A stretch of DNA of 64,000 bases from Planctomycetota bacterium. Lineage in GTDB: Bacteria; Planctomycetota; UBA1135. Under the pieces are notes generated by a model. It saw only the letters and a program-made list of their open reading frames with translations, was not told where the DNA came from and made no database searches. Shown in pieces: positions 25,824 through 35,352 of the stretch. Within the stretch, counting starts at the first letter, position 1. Each line of letters begins with the position of its first letter. The stretch covers positions 62,001 through 126,000 of the forward strand of contig QQUA01000019.1 of the NCBI GenBank assembly GCA_008501825.1, given 5' to 3'. A program made the translations under genes and the position numbers.

Positions 25824-26813
25824 TCGCCGGCGGACTTCGTTCTTTTATGAATCGACATTCAGATAGCTCATTCGAAATATAGAAGAAACCTTTACTCACT
25901 CCCAGGGTTAATTCCTGGCGGATGGAAGTCCACTTGATCGTCTTCCAATGCACTCGTTCATTTCCGTAAAAAAATCCTTTCGTGGAATTTTTCCTGCCCA
26001 AAAACCACCGAAACACTTTGTTAAAAGAAGCAACAATCCGCAACAGCAATCCTATGCTTGGCCAATACCTTCAGGCCAAGCGTTCCCGTCCGCCCCGCCA
26101 TTGATTTCGGTCGATTCGGTTTCCGGAAATGGAACTTGTGCCACCAAGATTGGTACAAGCGATCGCGGTTTTGTTGCCAGTAATCCTTGGACCTTAAGAA
26201 GCCAAAATCCCAGTCGACTGCAAATCAATCTTGATAAACAGGCGTCTAGGCCTGTGAAGCGTTCGGACCTTCCAAGCCGCTCCTTTTTTCCTTCATTTTT
26301 TCATCCTCGCCGCCAGGTTCACCGAAGCCAAGGAAATGAAGCCGGATCAACCTGCTCCGCACTGAAAAAACCCACCGACTTTCCTGCTCTTCCTCTCACG
26401 CTTGCCTACCGGAATCGGAAGAAATGAAAAAAACTTCAGAATTCATTGCGAAATTGGGGAAAGCTAAATGCCGAATTCTCCGATTTTTAGGGAGAGGATG
26501 CCTTACCGAAATCCACCAACCCTAGGTTCGATTGGCTTTGCATAACTCGGATCGCATGCTGATTTGCTCGGCTCTCGAACCCCAGAAACACCCCCGAGAC
26601 GAACCCATTTCCCTTCTCCAGGTTCTTTGCGGGGCTCATCCAAATCTTCCTTTCCGTTGGGATTCTTCGCTCCGTCATGGGAAACCGGCACATCATTGGC
26701 CAAGTCATCTTTGTTCGGCGTAAGCCTTCCCGAAACCCCCTGAACCCCTCCTCCTCGCAAAGCACCCTGCTTTGTCCGGCGCTTTCGATCCCCCTTAATT
26801 GGAGGATCTCGCA
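25824..26813. other. 990-base intergenic region before the exopolysaccharide locus
   Basis: It is visibly less GC-rich than its surroundings and I find no credible gene: the open frames at 25948-26427 (+) and 26487-26864 (-) have no domain-like sequence. It holds an 8-bp inverted repeat with a 10-base loop (26056-26081) and a palindrome near the downstream start codon. It probably carries the promoter and leader for the locus, or a decayed gene. Confidence 0.6.
26758..26774. promoter_or_regulatory. Perfect palindrome upstream of the exopolysaccharide operon
   Basis: CAAAGCA and TGCTTTG are perfectly complementary around CCC, 40 bases before the first ATG of the locus. A plausible operator; the regulator is unknown. 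Confidence 0.4.
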
Positions 26814-27728
26814 ATGAGCGCCCAACTTCTTATGAAGCGGCACTCCCTTTGGACCAAGGGTCAAAAGCGCCTATTGGATTTGAGCCTCTGCATCGTAGTG
26901 GCTCCGCTGGTGCTTCCGATCATGGTGGTAGTAGCCAGCGCCATTTGGATTCGCATGGGAAGGCCGATTTTCTTCCGCCAGGAGCGTCCGGGTTTCGCCG
27001 GCGACAAGTTTCCCATGTTGAAATTCCGGACCATGACTCAGGCTCGGGCCGGAGAAGAAGACTGCCCGGAGCGAGATGGCGAACGCCTCACTTCGCTGGG
27101 CAAACTGCTGCGTAAACTCAGTCTGGACGAATTGCCCCAAATATGGAACATCGCCAAAGGCGAAATGAGTTTCGTCGGCCCTCGGCCGCAGCTTGACAAG
27201 TATTTCAACCTGTATACCTCCGAACAAGCGCGCCGACACGAAGTCCCTCCGGGGCTAACCGGCTGGGCTCAAGTCAATGGACGCAACGAAATCTCCTGGG
27301 AGCAACGCCTGGAGTTGGACGTTTGGTACGTAGAAAATTGGTCGCTTTGGCTTGACCTGAAAATCCTGCTGATGACGATCCCGGTAGTCCTGACCATGCG
27401 CGGCGTAAGCCGCAAGGGCATGGCCACCATGGTGGAGTTTCGGGGATCTACGCAGCAGCCGGTAACCGAAGCTAGTGCTGATTTGGTTTTGGAAGTTCCG
27501 ACTGGACGCCCAGGAAAAAGGTCAACCGGAGTTCCCGCCGGCCACAACGGCAGAAAGGTCGCCGCCGAACATACTCCTCAACCGAAACCGAGCTACGTGT
27601 CCCAATCCCTGGTCGGCCGCTACTTCCAGAATCGAAAAGAAGCCAAAGTTTATGGCGCATCGGCTGAGAATTCGCGCAGTTCCAGTTCTTCGAATTTTCG
27701 CCGGCCAACACCAGAAGCCAGTCATTAA
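26814..27728 (+). CDS. Bacterial sugar transferase (polyprenyl-phosphate phosphoglycosyl transferase)
   Basis: 304 residues from ATG 26814, set by GGAGG at 26801-26805. One N-terminal membrane helix (about residues 22-45) precedes the PF02397-type catalytic domain: RPIFFRQERPGFAGDKFPMLKFRTM, LRKLSLDELPQIWNIAKGEMSFVGPRP (with the catalytic Asp-Glu pair) and GLTGWAQVNGRNE. It transfers the first sugar phosphate to undecaprenyl phosphate at the inner membrane. The extra C-terminal 90 residues are low-complexity, basic and Ser-rich, which is unusual for the family. First gene of the locus. Confidence 0.9.
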   Translation: MSAQLLMKRHSLWTKGQKRLLDLSLCIVVAPLVLPIMVVVASAIWIRMGRPIFFRQERPGFAGDKFPMLKFRTMTQARAGEEDCPERDGERLTSLGKLLRKLSLDELPQIWNIAKGEMSFVGPRPQLDKYFNLYTSEQARRHEVPPGLTGWAQVNGRNEISWEQRLELDVWYVENWSLWLDLKILLMTIPVVLTMRGVSRKGMATMVEFRGSTQQPVTEASADLVLEVPTGRPGKRSTGVPAGHNGRKVAAEHTPQPKPSYVSQSLVGRYFQNRKEAKVYGASAENSRSSSSSNFRRPTPEASH

Positions 27729-27833
27729 ATCCACCTTTGGGATTTATTGGACGGCGGCGGCTCGGCGAAGCTAGATTGATCGAGCCCCTGGATTGTTGCG
27801 ATCTCCTCGCCGAACGGTTCCCCCAACCCGCGT

Positions 27834-29180
27834 TTGGCTGTTACGCCCAAGTTACGCACAAATTCGCCAGACCAGGATCCCCGAAAATACCTGGCTAAAA
27901 GCGGTATTGGCTTCCTGCTGCTCCGAGTAGTGGGATTGCCCATGGCGATCTTGTTGGAATTGGTCCTCACTCGAGGCATGGGCCAAACCCAATACGGCTA
28001 TTACAGCGCCGGCCTTTCCTGGTTGATGGTCTTGGGCATGGCCTCGTCCATGGGAACCAACCAAGTGCTCATGCGCTTTTTGCCGTTGTATGGGACTCGC
28101 CACCAACACGGCAAAGCCCAAGGCTTGATTCGCTGGAGTGCGAAGTTTTGTTTGTGGGTCGGGGCCCTCACCGGCGCCGGACTCGCCGCGGTGGCCGGAA
28201 TCAGCTCGATATGGAGCGAAGGTCCTCTGCCTCAGGTACTCCTCATCATGGCAGTTTGGGTTCCGCTCCACGGATTTTGCATTCGCCGGCAGGGGGCTCT
28301 CCAGGGTTTGCGCCATCCAGTACTGGCGATGCTGCCGGAACTCTTATTACGGCCGGTATTGGTCATCCTCCTGGTAACCATAGTCCATTTCCTGTTGCGC
28401 CAAGATTTGACCGCAGTGTGGGGGGCGGTCCTGTTCGGCTTGGCCCTGGCTTTGTCGATGGCGGTCGGGCAGTGGGCTTGGCGTTTTTATTTGAAACAGG
28501 AAATCCCAGGCTGCAAACCGGAACCAGATCTGAAGGTTTGGAGGAAAACCGCCTTCCCCTTGTGGTGGATGACGCTGATGCACTTGGCCTTGATCCGAGC
28601 GGATCCGGCCATGTTGGCGTGGCTGTCCGGTCCCGACGAAGCGGCTCTTTTCGCCGTGGCCAGCCGTGGGGCGGACCTGTTGGTCTTCGGCCTGACCGCC
28701 ATCAGCGCCATCGCCGCACCGGTGTTCTCCCAATACCACGCCCAAGGCAAGACCCCGGAGCTGCAAAAAATGCTCAACTTGTCGACCTTGGGTTTGGCCG
28801 CCTTTTCGCTACCTGTTGCCGGGGTCCTGTACCTGCTCGGCCCTTGGCTGCTGAACTTCTTCGGAGCCGGCTTCGAGGACGCCTACGGCCCGCTTTGCTT
28901 CCTGCTCCTGGGCCAGTGCATAACCGCTTTGGCCGGTCCCTTGGCCTTCCTGCTGACGATGACCGGGCATCACGCCCTGGCGGCAAGACTGCTGACCTTT
29001 TGTGCAGCCGGCAAACTGCTTCTGAACTTCGTCTTCATGCCGAAATTCGGAGCCATCGGCGGCGCCGCCGCCACCGCCGCCATGCTGCTTTGTTGGAATT
29101 TGGTGTTGGCTCGAGAAACTCGCCGGAGCGTCGGCTTAACTCCCAGCCTGCTTTACTGGCTGCCTCGAAAGCATGCATAA
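27834..29180 (+). CDS. Polysaccharide flippase (Wzx/MATE-like)
   Basis: 448 residues with about 12-14 hydrophobic segments. It begins YLAKSGIGFLLLRVVGLPMAILLELVLTRGMGQTQYGYYSAGLSW, the typical start of the oligosaccharide flippase family, and ends with FMPKFGAIGGAAATAAMLLCWN. It is expected to flip lipid-linked repeat units across the inner membrane. The start is uncertain: TTG 27834 is the best in-frame codon because the next ATG lies inside the first membrane helix. It follows the phosphoglycosyl transferase by 105 bases in the same direction. Confidence 0.85.
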   Translation: MAVTPKLRTNSPDQDPRKYLAKSGIGFLLLRVVGLPMAILLELVLTRGMGQTQYGYYSAGLSWLMVLGMASSMGTNQVLMRFLPLYGTRHQHGKAQGLIRWSAKFCLWVGALTGAGLAAVAGISSIWSEGPLPQVLLIMAVWVPLHGFCIRRQGALQGLRHPVLAMLPELLLRPVLVILLVTIVHFLLRQDLTAVWGAVLFGLALALSMAVGQWAWRFYLKQEIPGCKPEPDLKVWRKTAFPLWWMTLMHLALIRADPAMLAWLSGPDEAALFAVASRGADLLVFGLTAISAIAAPVFSQYHAQGKTPELQKMLNLSTLGLAAFSLPVAGVLYLLGPWLLNFFGAGFEDAYGPLCFLLLGQCITALAGPLAFLLTMTGHHALAARLLTFCAAGKLLLNFVFMPKFGAIGGAAATAAMLLCWNLVLARETRRSVGLTPSLLYWLPRKHA

Positions 29181-29257
29181 ATCAATTATTTCCCTGGATT
29201 TGAAACCAGAGACCCTTGGATTGCCCAGGCCACGAAGTTAAAACCGGGAAACGCATC

Positions 29258-30031
29258 ATGCTGCTTCTGCCTGCGCCATCCCTCCCCAAAGCACCTAGCC
29301 GGCTGATCGGCTTCCTCGCAGGCCTGATGCTTGCAGCCGGTGCCGGTTGTGCCGACAGCTCGCTGGACCCGGAGGAACTCCCCGAAACCGCTCCGATGGT
29401 TTCGAGATTGAGTTTCGATTACACCGTCGGCCCCGGGGACGTGTTGCGGATCAACGTCTTTCGACACCCGGAATTGTCTTCCGGCATTTACAAGCAAACG
29501 GTCCCGGGAACTCCGGTCGACGCCGCCGGCCAAATCCAAATGCCTTACATCGGTGCCGTCCCGGTGGCGGGGAAAACCGTTTTTCAGGTCAAGGAAGACC
29601 TGGAGCAGCGGTTGCTCGAATATCTCAAAAGGCCGAGCGTCGACGTCGCCGTGATCGAATTCGGCTACCACCGGATCTACGTGATCGGAGAAGTCCGCCG
29701 CCCCGGCATGTTCGTTTTGGACCGACCGATGTCGGCTTTGGAGGCCCTTTCCCTGTCCGGTGGGTTCACGGTCGACGCCAATCGCAATCAGGTCGCCCTG
29801 TTCAACGGCCCGATTGCGGCGGATAACCTGACCCTGTTCGATGCCGAGCAGTTGGATTTGGCCGGCAACACCCAACTGAAACCAGGCGATTTGATCTACG
29901 TCGGCCGGCGCCGCTGGGCCGGCGTCAGCCAGGCAGCCCGAGATTTGGTTCCGATCTTGCAGTTGATCTCCCTCCCGGTGGGTACCGCCCGGGACGCCGT
30001 CCTGATCCAAGACATCCGCCGAGACAATTAA
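29258..30031 (+). CDS. Polysaccharide export lipoprotein (Wza-like, SLBB domain)
   Basis: 257 residues from ATG 29258 (GGGAA upstream), with a lipoprotein signal (lipobox AGAGC). The poly-export domain is clear: YTVGPGDVLRINVFRHPELS, VDAAGQIQMPYIGAVPVAGKTVFQVKEDLEQRL, then an SLBB segment (IYVIGEVRRPGMFVLDRPMSALEALSLSGGF), ending with LKPGDLIYVGRR. It forms the outer-membrane export channel. Its stop overlaps the first base of the next gene's ATG (TAATG), so it is coupled to the Wzc-like gene. Confidence 0.9.
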   Translation: MLLLPAPSLPKAPSRLIGFLAGLMLAAGAGCADSSLDPEELPETAPMVSRLSFDYTVGPGDVLRINVFRHPELSSGIYKQTVPGTPVDAAGQIQMPYIGAVPVAGKTVFQVKEDLEQRLLEYLKRPSVDVAVIEFGYHRIYVIGEVRRPGMFVLDRPMSALEALSLSGGFTVDANRNQVALFNGPIAADNLTLFDAEQLDLAGNTQLKPGDLIYVGRRRWAGVSQAARDLVPILQLISLPVGTARDAVLIQDIRRDN

Positions 30032-32508
30032 TGGCCGTACCCGGAAAATACCCGACCGAAGCGGTTCCCAGGCAAAGCCTGGAGAGCCCGATGGCCGAGC
30101 TTTCCATTCAAGAGTTCATCGGTCGATTGCTGCGCCAGAAAGGGTCGGTCATCTCGGTCGCCTTTTTGGTGGTTCTGGCCGCCGCCGCTTATTCCCTGAC
30201 CCGCCCTCCGGAATTCACCGCCGAAGCCCGGATCCTGCTCGAGGAAAACACCATGAGCGGGGGCATCTTGGGTGAACTTTCCATGCTCACCCAAGCGCCT
30301 CCGGCGGAAGCGGAAATGGAAGTCATCCATTCCCGGGAAATCGCCCGCCAAGTGGCTCGACCACCGGGTCAAGTCGCGGAAGGCGCCCCCGACTTCGGCA
30401 TGGGCCTCAGCTTGATCGTCGATGACGTTGATCGGAATTATCCCTGGGAACGTTTATTGCTTTTGTTCACCGAGTGGCGCCCGGAAGGAAGCCTGCACGC
30501 GGAACTGGTCGAAATCCCGGAAAAGGCATTGACGTCCTGGATTCGGGTCAACTTCTTGTCGCAGGACTCGGTGGAAGTCGGATGGGATCGCTTGCTGGCG
30601 TCGGAGAAGCAGGTTTTCCGGTTGGACGGCTCACCGATCGAGTTCGGCGGCGTAAAGATCTTGTTGCAACCCGACTCCAACTTGGAGGGAAGAGAATTTC
30701 GGCTGCGCTGGTGCAGCGAGCGGGTAGCCACCGAAAGTTTGTTGACCCGTTTGAAAGTCGAAGAGACGTCGCGAGGTTCGGGGGTATTGCGCCTCAGCTA
30801 TCGCGATTCGGATCCGGTGCGAGCCGCTCAAACCACCAATCAAATCGTTCAGGCTTATATGGAGCGAAGCCGGGAGCGGTTGTCTTTGCGGGCGCAAACG
30901 ACGGTGGATTACCTCGAGGATCAAATCAAGGGGATTCAGACGGAGCTGGAGGAAGCGGAAAAAGAACTGGTTGATTATCAAGAAAAAAGTGGAGCCGCCC
31001 TACTTACCGACGCCGCCCGTACGGTGGTCGAAAGGATGGCACAGATCGATTTGGAAAGAGCTCAGCTCACCCTGGTGATCGAAAGCCATGAGGCTTTGCT
31101 GAAAGCCATGGAAGAAGGGACTCCGGTGGAGCAAGCCGCTTCTTTGGCGGAGTTGGATCCAACCGTCATTGCCATGTTGGAGCAGTTATCGGAGTATCTG
31201 GTTCAACAAACCCTCCTGGCCGAGGAGCACACCGACAAGTGGCCGCCTTTGCGGGAGCTCAACGCTCAAATCGACAACTTGCGAGCCCGGATTCGCTCGA
31301 ACGTGGAAGCCCGGGCGGCATCCCTGAAGGACAAGGATTCCTCCCTTGAAGATATTCTCAGCCGCTGGCAAAAGGAATTGGACACCTTGCCTGCCACCGA
31401 AAGGGAGCTGGCCAAATTCCAACGCCGGGCCACCTCGGTGGAACAGATTTACATCTACTTGCTTGGTGAAGAACAGCAGGCCAGAATCGCCGTCAACGCC
31501 GCCATCGCCTCGGTCAACGTGGTGGATTGGGCGGTCCCGCCGCTAAACCGAACCAGCCCCTCCCTGCCCCTGAACCTGATGGTCGCCGGCATGCTGGGAT
31601 TATTCCTGGGAGCGGCCTGGGGATTGTGGCGAGAAGCCGCCACCCGCACCATTTTGAGCGCCGCTCAATTGGAGGAAGCCACCGGGCTGCCCCAGTTCGG
31701 CGTCATTCCCGACTTCCGCAAAGGAGCCACTCGGATTCGCGGCTTGAACAAGAGGCGCCATTTCTTGGCGTTGCGGGACGCTCCGGATTCGGCGGCGGCC
31801 GAATCCTACCGAGTCTTGCGGGCCAACTTGCGTTTCGCCGCTCAAGGCCAGGAAGTGAAAACCATTGCCATCACTTCCGCCGCTCAAAGCGAAGGCAAGT
31901 CCACGACCTCGGCCGATTTGGCCATCGCTCTGGCTCACGGTGGTGCCAAAGTCCTGTTGGTGGACGCCGACTTGCGCAAGCCGGTGGTCCACAAAATGTT
32001 CCCGGGCAACTTGTCGCCGGGGGTTGCGGAAGTTTTGCAAGGCACCGTGGAATGGAAAGACTGCAAGGTGCTATGCCAGGACGTCGCCAATCTCGAAATC
32101 CTGCCGGCCGGTTTGCCGAAGGGAGCCAATCCCGGCGACTTGCTGGCCACCATCGCCATGGCGGAGTTGGTCAAGGAACTGCGCAAGTTTTACGAGTTCG
32201 TGTTATTTGACGTCCCGCCGGTGTTGGCGGTAGCGGACGCCGCCACTTTCCTCAATCAACTGGACGCCATCTTCTTGTTAAGCCGCTTCAATCGCGTTCC
32301 TGAAGGCGTGGTGGCGGCTTCGGCTCGGCGCTTGGTTCAATCCGGCGCCCAGCCCATGGGCACCATTCTGAACGCCGTTCGAACCAGTCGATTGGGGAGC
32401 TACGGTCGCTCCTACGGCTATGGTTATGGATACGGCTACGGATACGGGTACGGCTACGGCTATGGAAGCAAAGGTTACGGAGGCAACAATCGGGCAAAGA
32501 AAGACTGA
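30031..32508 (+). CDS. Wzc-like polysaccharide co-polymerase with BY-kinase domain
   Basis: 825 residues. The N-terminal Wzz domain has a membrane helix at about 42-60 and coiled coil at about 280-480, and a second helix lies near 510. The cytoplasmic kinase domain has Walker A SAAQSEGKSTTS (about 615-630), Walker A-prime LLVDADLRKP and Walker B FVLFDVPPVL. The tail carries eleven Tyr, nine of them in consecutive Tyr-Gly pairs, matching the autophosphorylated tyrosine cluster of Wzc/CpsD. It controls chain length and export. It starts one base inside the stop of the Wza-like gene; another in-frame ATG lies at 30091. Confidence 0.92.
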   Translation: MAVPGKYPTEAVPRQSLESPMAELSIQEFIGRLLRQKGSVISVAFLVVLAAAAYSLTRPPEFTAEARILLEENTMSGGILGELSMLTQAPPAEAEMEVIHSREIARQVARPPGQVAEGAPDFGMGLSLIVDDVDRNYPWERLLLLFTEWRPEGSLHAELVEIPEKALTSWIRVNFLSQDSVEVGWDRLLASEKQVFRLDGSPIEFGGVKILLQPDSNLEGREFRLRWCSERVATESLLTRLKVEETSRGSGVLRLSYRDSDPVRAAQTTNQIVQAYMERSRERLSLRAQTTVDYLEDQIKGIQTELEEAEKELVDYQEKSGAALLTDAARTVVERMAQIDLERAQLTLVIESHEALLKAMEEGTPVEQAASLAELDPTVIAMLEQLSEYLVQQTLLAEEHTDKWPPLRELNAQIDNLRARIRSNVEARAASLKDKDSSLEDILSRWQKELDTLPATERELAKFQRRATSVEQIYIYLLGEEQQARIAVNAAIASVNVVDWAVPPLNRTSPSLPLNLMVAGMLGLFLGAAWGLWREAATRTILSAAQLEEATGLPQFGVIPDFRKGATRIRGLNKRRHFLALRDAPDSAAAESYRVLRANLRFAAQGQEVKTIAITSAAQSEGKSTTSADLAIALAHGGAKVLLVDADLRKPVVHKMFPGNLSPGVAEVLQGTVEWKDCKVLCQDVANLEILPAGLPKGANPGDLLATIAMAELVKELRKFYEFVLFDVPPVLAVADAATFLNQLDAIFLLSRFNRVPEGVVAASARRLVQSGAQPMGTILNAVRTSRLGSYGRSYGYGYGYGYGYGYGYGYGSKGYGGNNRAKKD
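32413..32466 (+). repeat. Nine Tyr-Gly codon-pair repeat in the Wzc tail
   Basis: Nine consecutive hexanucleotides of the form TAY-GGN encode (Tyr-Gly)9. Synonymous codons vary, so the protein repeat is kept while the DNA is not a perfect microsatellite. Confidence 0.95.
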
Positions 32509-32512
32509 GGCC

Positions 32513-33328
32513 ATGACGGCCGTCCCGCAGCGCCTGGAGGATCTGCGGATCGTCCTGATCGTGACTGAGGAGCCTTTCTTTCTACCGCAGACCGTGGCCG
32601 GCATCTTGGACGGCCCTTTGGGAGCGGCGATTCGACGCATCGTTTTGATTCCCCCCACCTCTTCCAAGCGAGGCTGGAAAGCGGTGGCTCAGGAACAAAT
32701 GCGTTTCGGCCTTCCCCTGTTTTTGAATCGGGCCTTTCGCTTTGCCGCCGCCAAAGTTTGGAGTCGCATGCCGAGACCGGTGCTGGGAAAACCTTGGTCG
32801 GTGGCCCAAGCCATTCGAGGTCGGGGCGTTCCCTGCGACTTTTTTCCCCTGATCAACACGGATGAAGCTCGGGCGGCGGTCGCCCGGGAAGAACCGGAAA
32901 TCCTGGTTTCCCTCTCGGCCGGTCAAATCTTCGGCAAGAAACTGCTCAGCCTTGCCAAGTGGACTTGCTTGAACATTCACAATGCTCCCTTGCCCCGATA
33001 TCAAGGTTTAATGCCCAGCTTCTGGGTCTTATTTCATGGAGAACGGCAAACCGCCGTCACCGTGCACCGCATGGTTCCGGAAATCGACGCAGGTGAAATT
33101 GTGATGCAAGTTCCGGTGCCCATTCCGGCGGGAGAAACCCAGGAAGGGTTGATTTCCCGGACCAAAGCTCTGGCTCCCCAGGCTTTGAAACAGGCGGTCC
33201 AACTTTACTTGGACCACCAAGGGAATCCGCCCTTGGAACCATTCGATACCGAAGCCGCCACCTACTTCGGTTTCCCCACTCGCCAGGACGTGGCTGAGTT
33301 TCGTCGCCGTGGCCTTAAATTCAGATAG
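32513..33328 (+). CDS. Formyltransferase (sugar N-formyltransferase or Fmt-like)
   Basis: 271 residues from ATG 32513, four bases after the Wzc stop. The formyltransferase core is visible: EPEILVSLSAGQIFGKKLLS, NIHNAPLPRYQGLMPSFWVLFHGE (the N-I-H-N-x-x-L-P-x-x-x-G catalytic signature) and VTVHRMVPEIDAGEIVMQVPVPI with the conserved Asp. It uses N10-formyl-tetrahydrofolate. Placement in a polysaccharide locus that also has a nucleotide-sugar dehydrogenase and an aminotransferase suggests an amino-sugar substrate. The OB-fold domain of true tRNA formyltransferases appears to be absent. Confidence 0.82.
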   Translation: MTAVPQRLEDLRIVLIVTEEPFFLPQTVAGILDGPLGAAIRRIVLIPPTSSKRGWKAVAQEQMRFGLPLFLNRAFRFAAAKVWSRMPRPVLGKPWSVAQAIRGRGVPCDFFPLINTDEARAAVAREEPEILVSLSAGQIFGKKLLSLAKWTCLNIHNAPLPRYQGLMPSFWVLFHGERQTAVTVHRMVPEIDAGEIVMQVPVPIPAGETQEGLISRTKALAPQALKQAVQLYLDHQGNPPLEPFDTEAATYFGFPTRQDVAEFRRRGLKFR

Positions 33329-33343
33329 ACCCAGTTCTCTTTC

Positions 33344-34132
33344 ATGGAGCATCTCCTGACCATCGACGTGGAAGACAATTTCACTCCGGAGGAACTCCAG
33401 GATCCGGAGGATTGGGCGCGCTACGAAGGTCAGGTGGTGGAAAATACCGACCGGATCCTCCGGTTGCTGAAACCGACCGGCACCAAAGCCACCTTCTTCG
33501 TGGTGGCCAAGACTGCGGAACGGCGGCCGGAATTGGTCCAAAACATCGCCGCCGCCGGCCATGAGGTGGCTTCCCACAGTTATTCCCACCAACCCTTGGA
33601 CCAGATGTCCAAAGCTCAGGTGGAGGAAGAAATCCAACGCTCGGGAGAGATTCTGCGCCAGCAATCCGGGCAAAGGGTGGCCGGTTTTCGAGCCATGGAT
33701 TTCTCCATTCCCGAGGATCCGGATTTGTTCCACCGCCTGCTTCACCAACACGGCTACCGCTACGATTCCTCCGCCAAGGGTTGCTGGGACTCTTCTCCCC
33801 AGGCCCCGAACGGACAAAGCCTGGGCCGGATTTATCCCTCCAGAGTTCCCATCCTGGGACGTTTTCCGGTGTTCTCCGGCGGCGCATACCTGCGTTTCTG
33901 CCCGCGAAGCGTCATCCGCAAGGGATTCAAAGCCAATGAAGCGATGAATCGGCCGGTAACGCTGTACGTCCATCCCTGGGAATTCAATCGCGACCAGCCC
34001 AAGCGAAAGATTTCCGGGGCGCAAAAATTGAAGCAATCGCCCTGGACTTTCAGCACCGCCGCCAAGTTGCGCTGGCTGCTCAAACGCTACCGCTTTACTT
34101 CCATCGCCCACTACTTCCGCATAAGCCCATGA
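33344..34132 (+). CDS. Polysaccharide deacetylase (NodB domain)
   Basis: 262 residues. NodB motifs: LLTIDVEDNF (metal Asp), KATFFVVAKTAE, HEVASHSYSHQPL (the H-x-x-x-H metal pair), VAGFRAMDFSI, and the late LYVHPWEFN strand. It resembles the deacetylases found in EPS loci of exosortase-bearing bacteria, but no exosortase is in this window. It removes acetyl groups from the nascent polymer or its precursor. No signal peptide. The stop overlaps the next ATG by 4 bases (ATGA). Confidence 0.87.
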   Translation: MEHLLTIDVEDNFTPEELQDPEDWARYEGQVVENTDRILRLLKPTGTKATFFVVAKTAERRPELVQNIAAAGHEVASHSYSHQPLDQMSKAQVEEEIQRSGEILRQQSGQRVAGFRAMDFSIPEDPDLFHRLLHQHGYRYDSSAKGCWDSSPQAPNGQSLGRIYPSRVPILGRFPVFSGGAYLRFCPRSVIRKGFKANEAMNRPVTLYVHPWEFNRDQPKRKISGAQKLKQSPWTFSTAAKLRWLLKRYRFTSIAHYFRISP

Positions 34133-35352
34133 GGGTGCTTCTCGCCAACAACTACCATTACCTTCGGGGAGGATCGGAGCGAGTCTATTTCGAATTGGCC
34201 GGTTTATTGCGGGAAAAGGGCCACGACACCGGCTTCTTTTCGGTGAGCGACCCGCAATGCGAGACCAATCCTTATCAGGACTTCTTCGTCAGCCCGATTT
34301 CCTTTGACACCGGCCAGGGTTGGAAAGTCAAACTTCGAACCGCCGGGCGCATGCTTTACTCCAAAGAAGCGGTGCACAAGCTGCAGGCCCTCCTCGGCCG
34401 GGAGAGCTTCGACGTTCTCCATGCCCACAACATTTACCACCGGGTGAATCCGGTGATCTTTAAGGTGGCGCGAAAGCGGGGGATGCCCACGGCCATGACC
34501 ATGCACGACTACAAGTTGGGCTGTTCGGTCTACAACTTTTTCCGCAACGGCGAGATTTGTACGGAGTGTCTGGAAAAGGGAAGGCATCGGGTTTTTCGCA
34601 ACCGCTGCACCAAGGGTTCGACCAGCTTGAGCGCCTTTCATTGGATGGAAGCCTCGCTCCACCACTGGCTGGGAATCTATCGAAAAAACGTAGACGCCTT
34701 CATCTGCCCCAGCCGTTTTTCCGCTCGGATGCACGTCCGCGCCGGGCTGCCGGAGCAAAACGTCCACTACTTGCCGAATTTCGTTCACGTCGATCACTTC
34801 CAGCCGAAGGAAACGCCCGGAGAATACTTCGTCTACGCCGGTCGCTTGGCGGCGGAAAAAGGCACCGAAACCTTGCTGCAAGCGATCCGGTCCGCAGAAG
34901 TGCCGCTGAAATTTGCCGGAACCGGCCCGCTGCTGGAGTCGTTAAAGAAAAAGGCACAACGGTTCGACATGAAGCAGGTGGACTTCCTCGGGCATTTGGA
35001 TTCTGCGGGCATGGACGCCCTGTTGAAAAATGCCCGAGCCTTGATCTTGCCGTCAGAGTGGTTTGAAAACGCTCCCATGTCCATTTTGGAGGCTTTCGCC
35101 ACCGGGGTGCCGGTCATCGGTGCCGACATCGGAGGGATCCCGGAAATGGTGCTTCCGGGAAAAACCGGTCAATTGCACGCCTCCGGGGACGCGGAAAGCT
35201 TGGCGGAAGCCCTTGTCGAGCTTTGGCGAAACCCGGACGCGGCCTTCGCCATGGGCCGAAACGCCCGGCGCATGGCGGAAGAAGTTTTCAGCCCGGGGGT
35301 TCATTACCAGGGCTTGCGCCGCATTTACCAACACATTGGAGTCGCTGCGTGA
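34129..35352 (+). CDS. Glycosyltransferase family 4-like (GT-B), first
   Basis: 407 residues. It starts MRVLLANNYHYLRGGSERVYFELAGLL, with a donor domain VYAGRLAAEKGTETLLQAI and the E-x7-E-type signature SEWFENAPMSILEAFATGVPVIGADIGGIPEMV. The CTECLEKGRH...CTKGS stretch with four nearby cysteines is common in this subgroup. It adds a sugar to the lipid-linked repeat on the cytoplasmic side. It overlaps both neighbours by 4 bases (ATGA upstream, GTGA downstream), so the genes are translationally coupled. Sugar specificity unknown. Confidence 0.88.
   Translation: MRVLLANNYHYLRGGSERVYFELAGLLREKGHDTGFFSVSDPQCETNPYQDFFVSPISFDTGQGWKVKLRTAGRMLYSKEAVHKLQALLGRESFDVLHAHNIYHRVNPVIFKVARKRGMPTAMTMHDYKLGCSVYNFFRNGEICTECLEKGRHRVFRNRCTKGSTSLSAFHWMEASLHHWLGIYRKNVDAFICPSRFSARMHVRAGLPEQNVHYLPNFVHVDHFQPKETPGEYFVYAGRLAAEKGTETLLQAIRSAEVPLKFAGTGPLLESLKKKAQRFDMKQVDFLGHLDSAGMDALLKNARALILPSEWFENAPMSILEAFATGVPVIGADIGGIPEMVLPGKTGQLHASGDAESLAEALVELWRNPDAAFAMGRNARRMAEEVFSPGVHYQGLRRIYQHIGVAA

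Noticed and set aside
25948-26427. 159-residue open frame in the 990-base gap
   Set aside because: Pro/Ser-rich, no hydrophobic core or motif, no ribosome site; it looks like chance.
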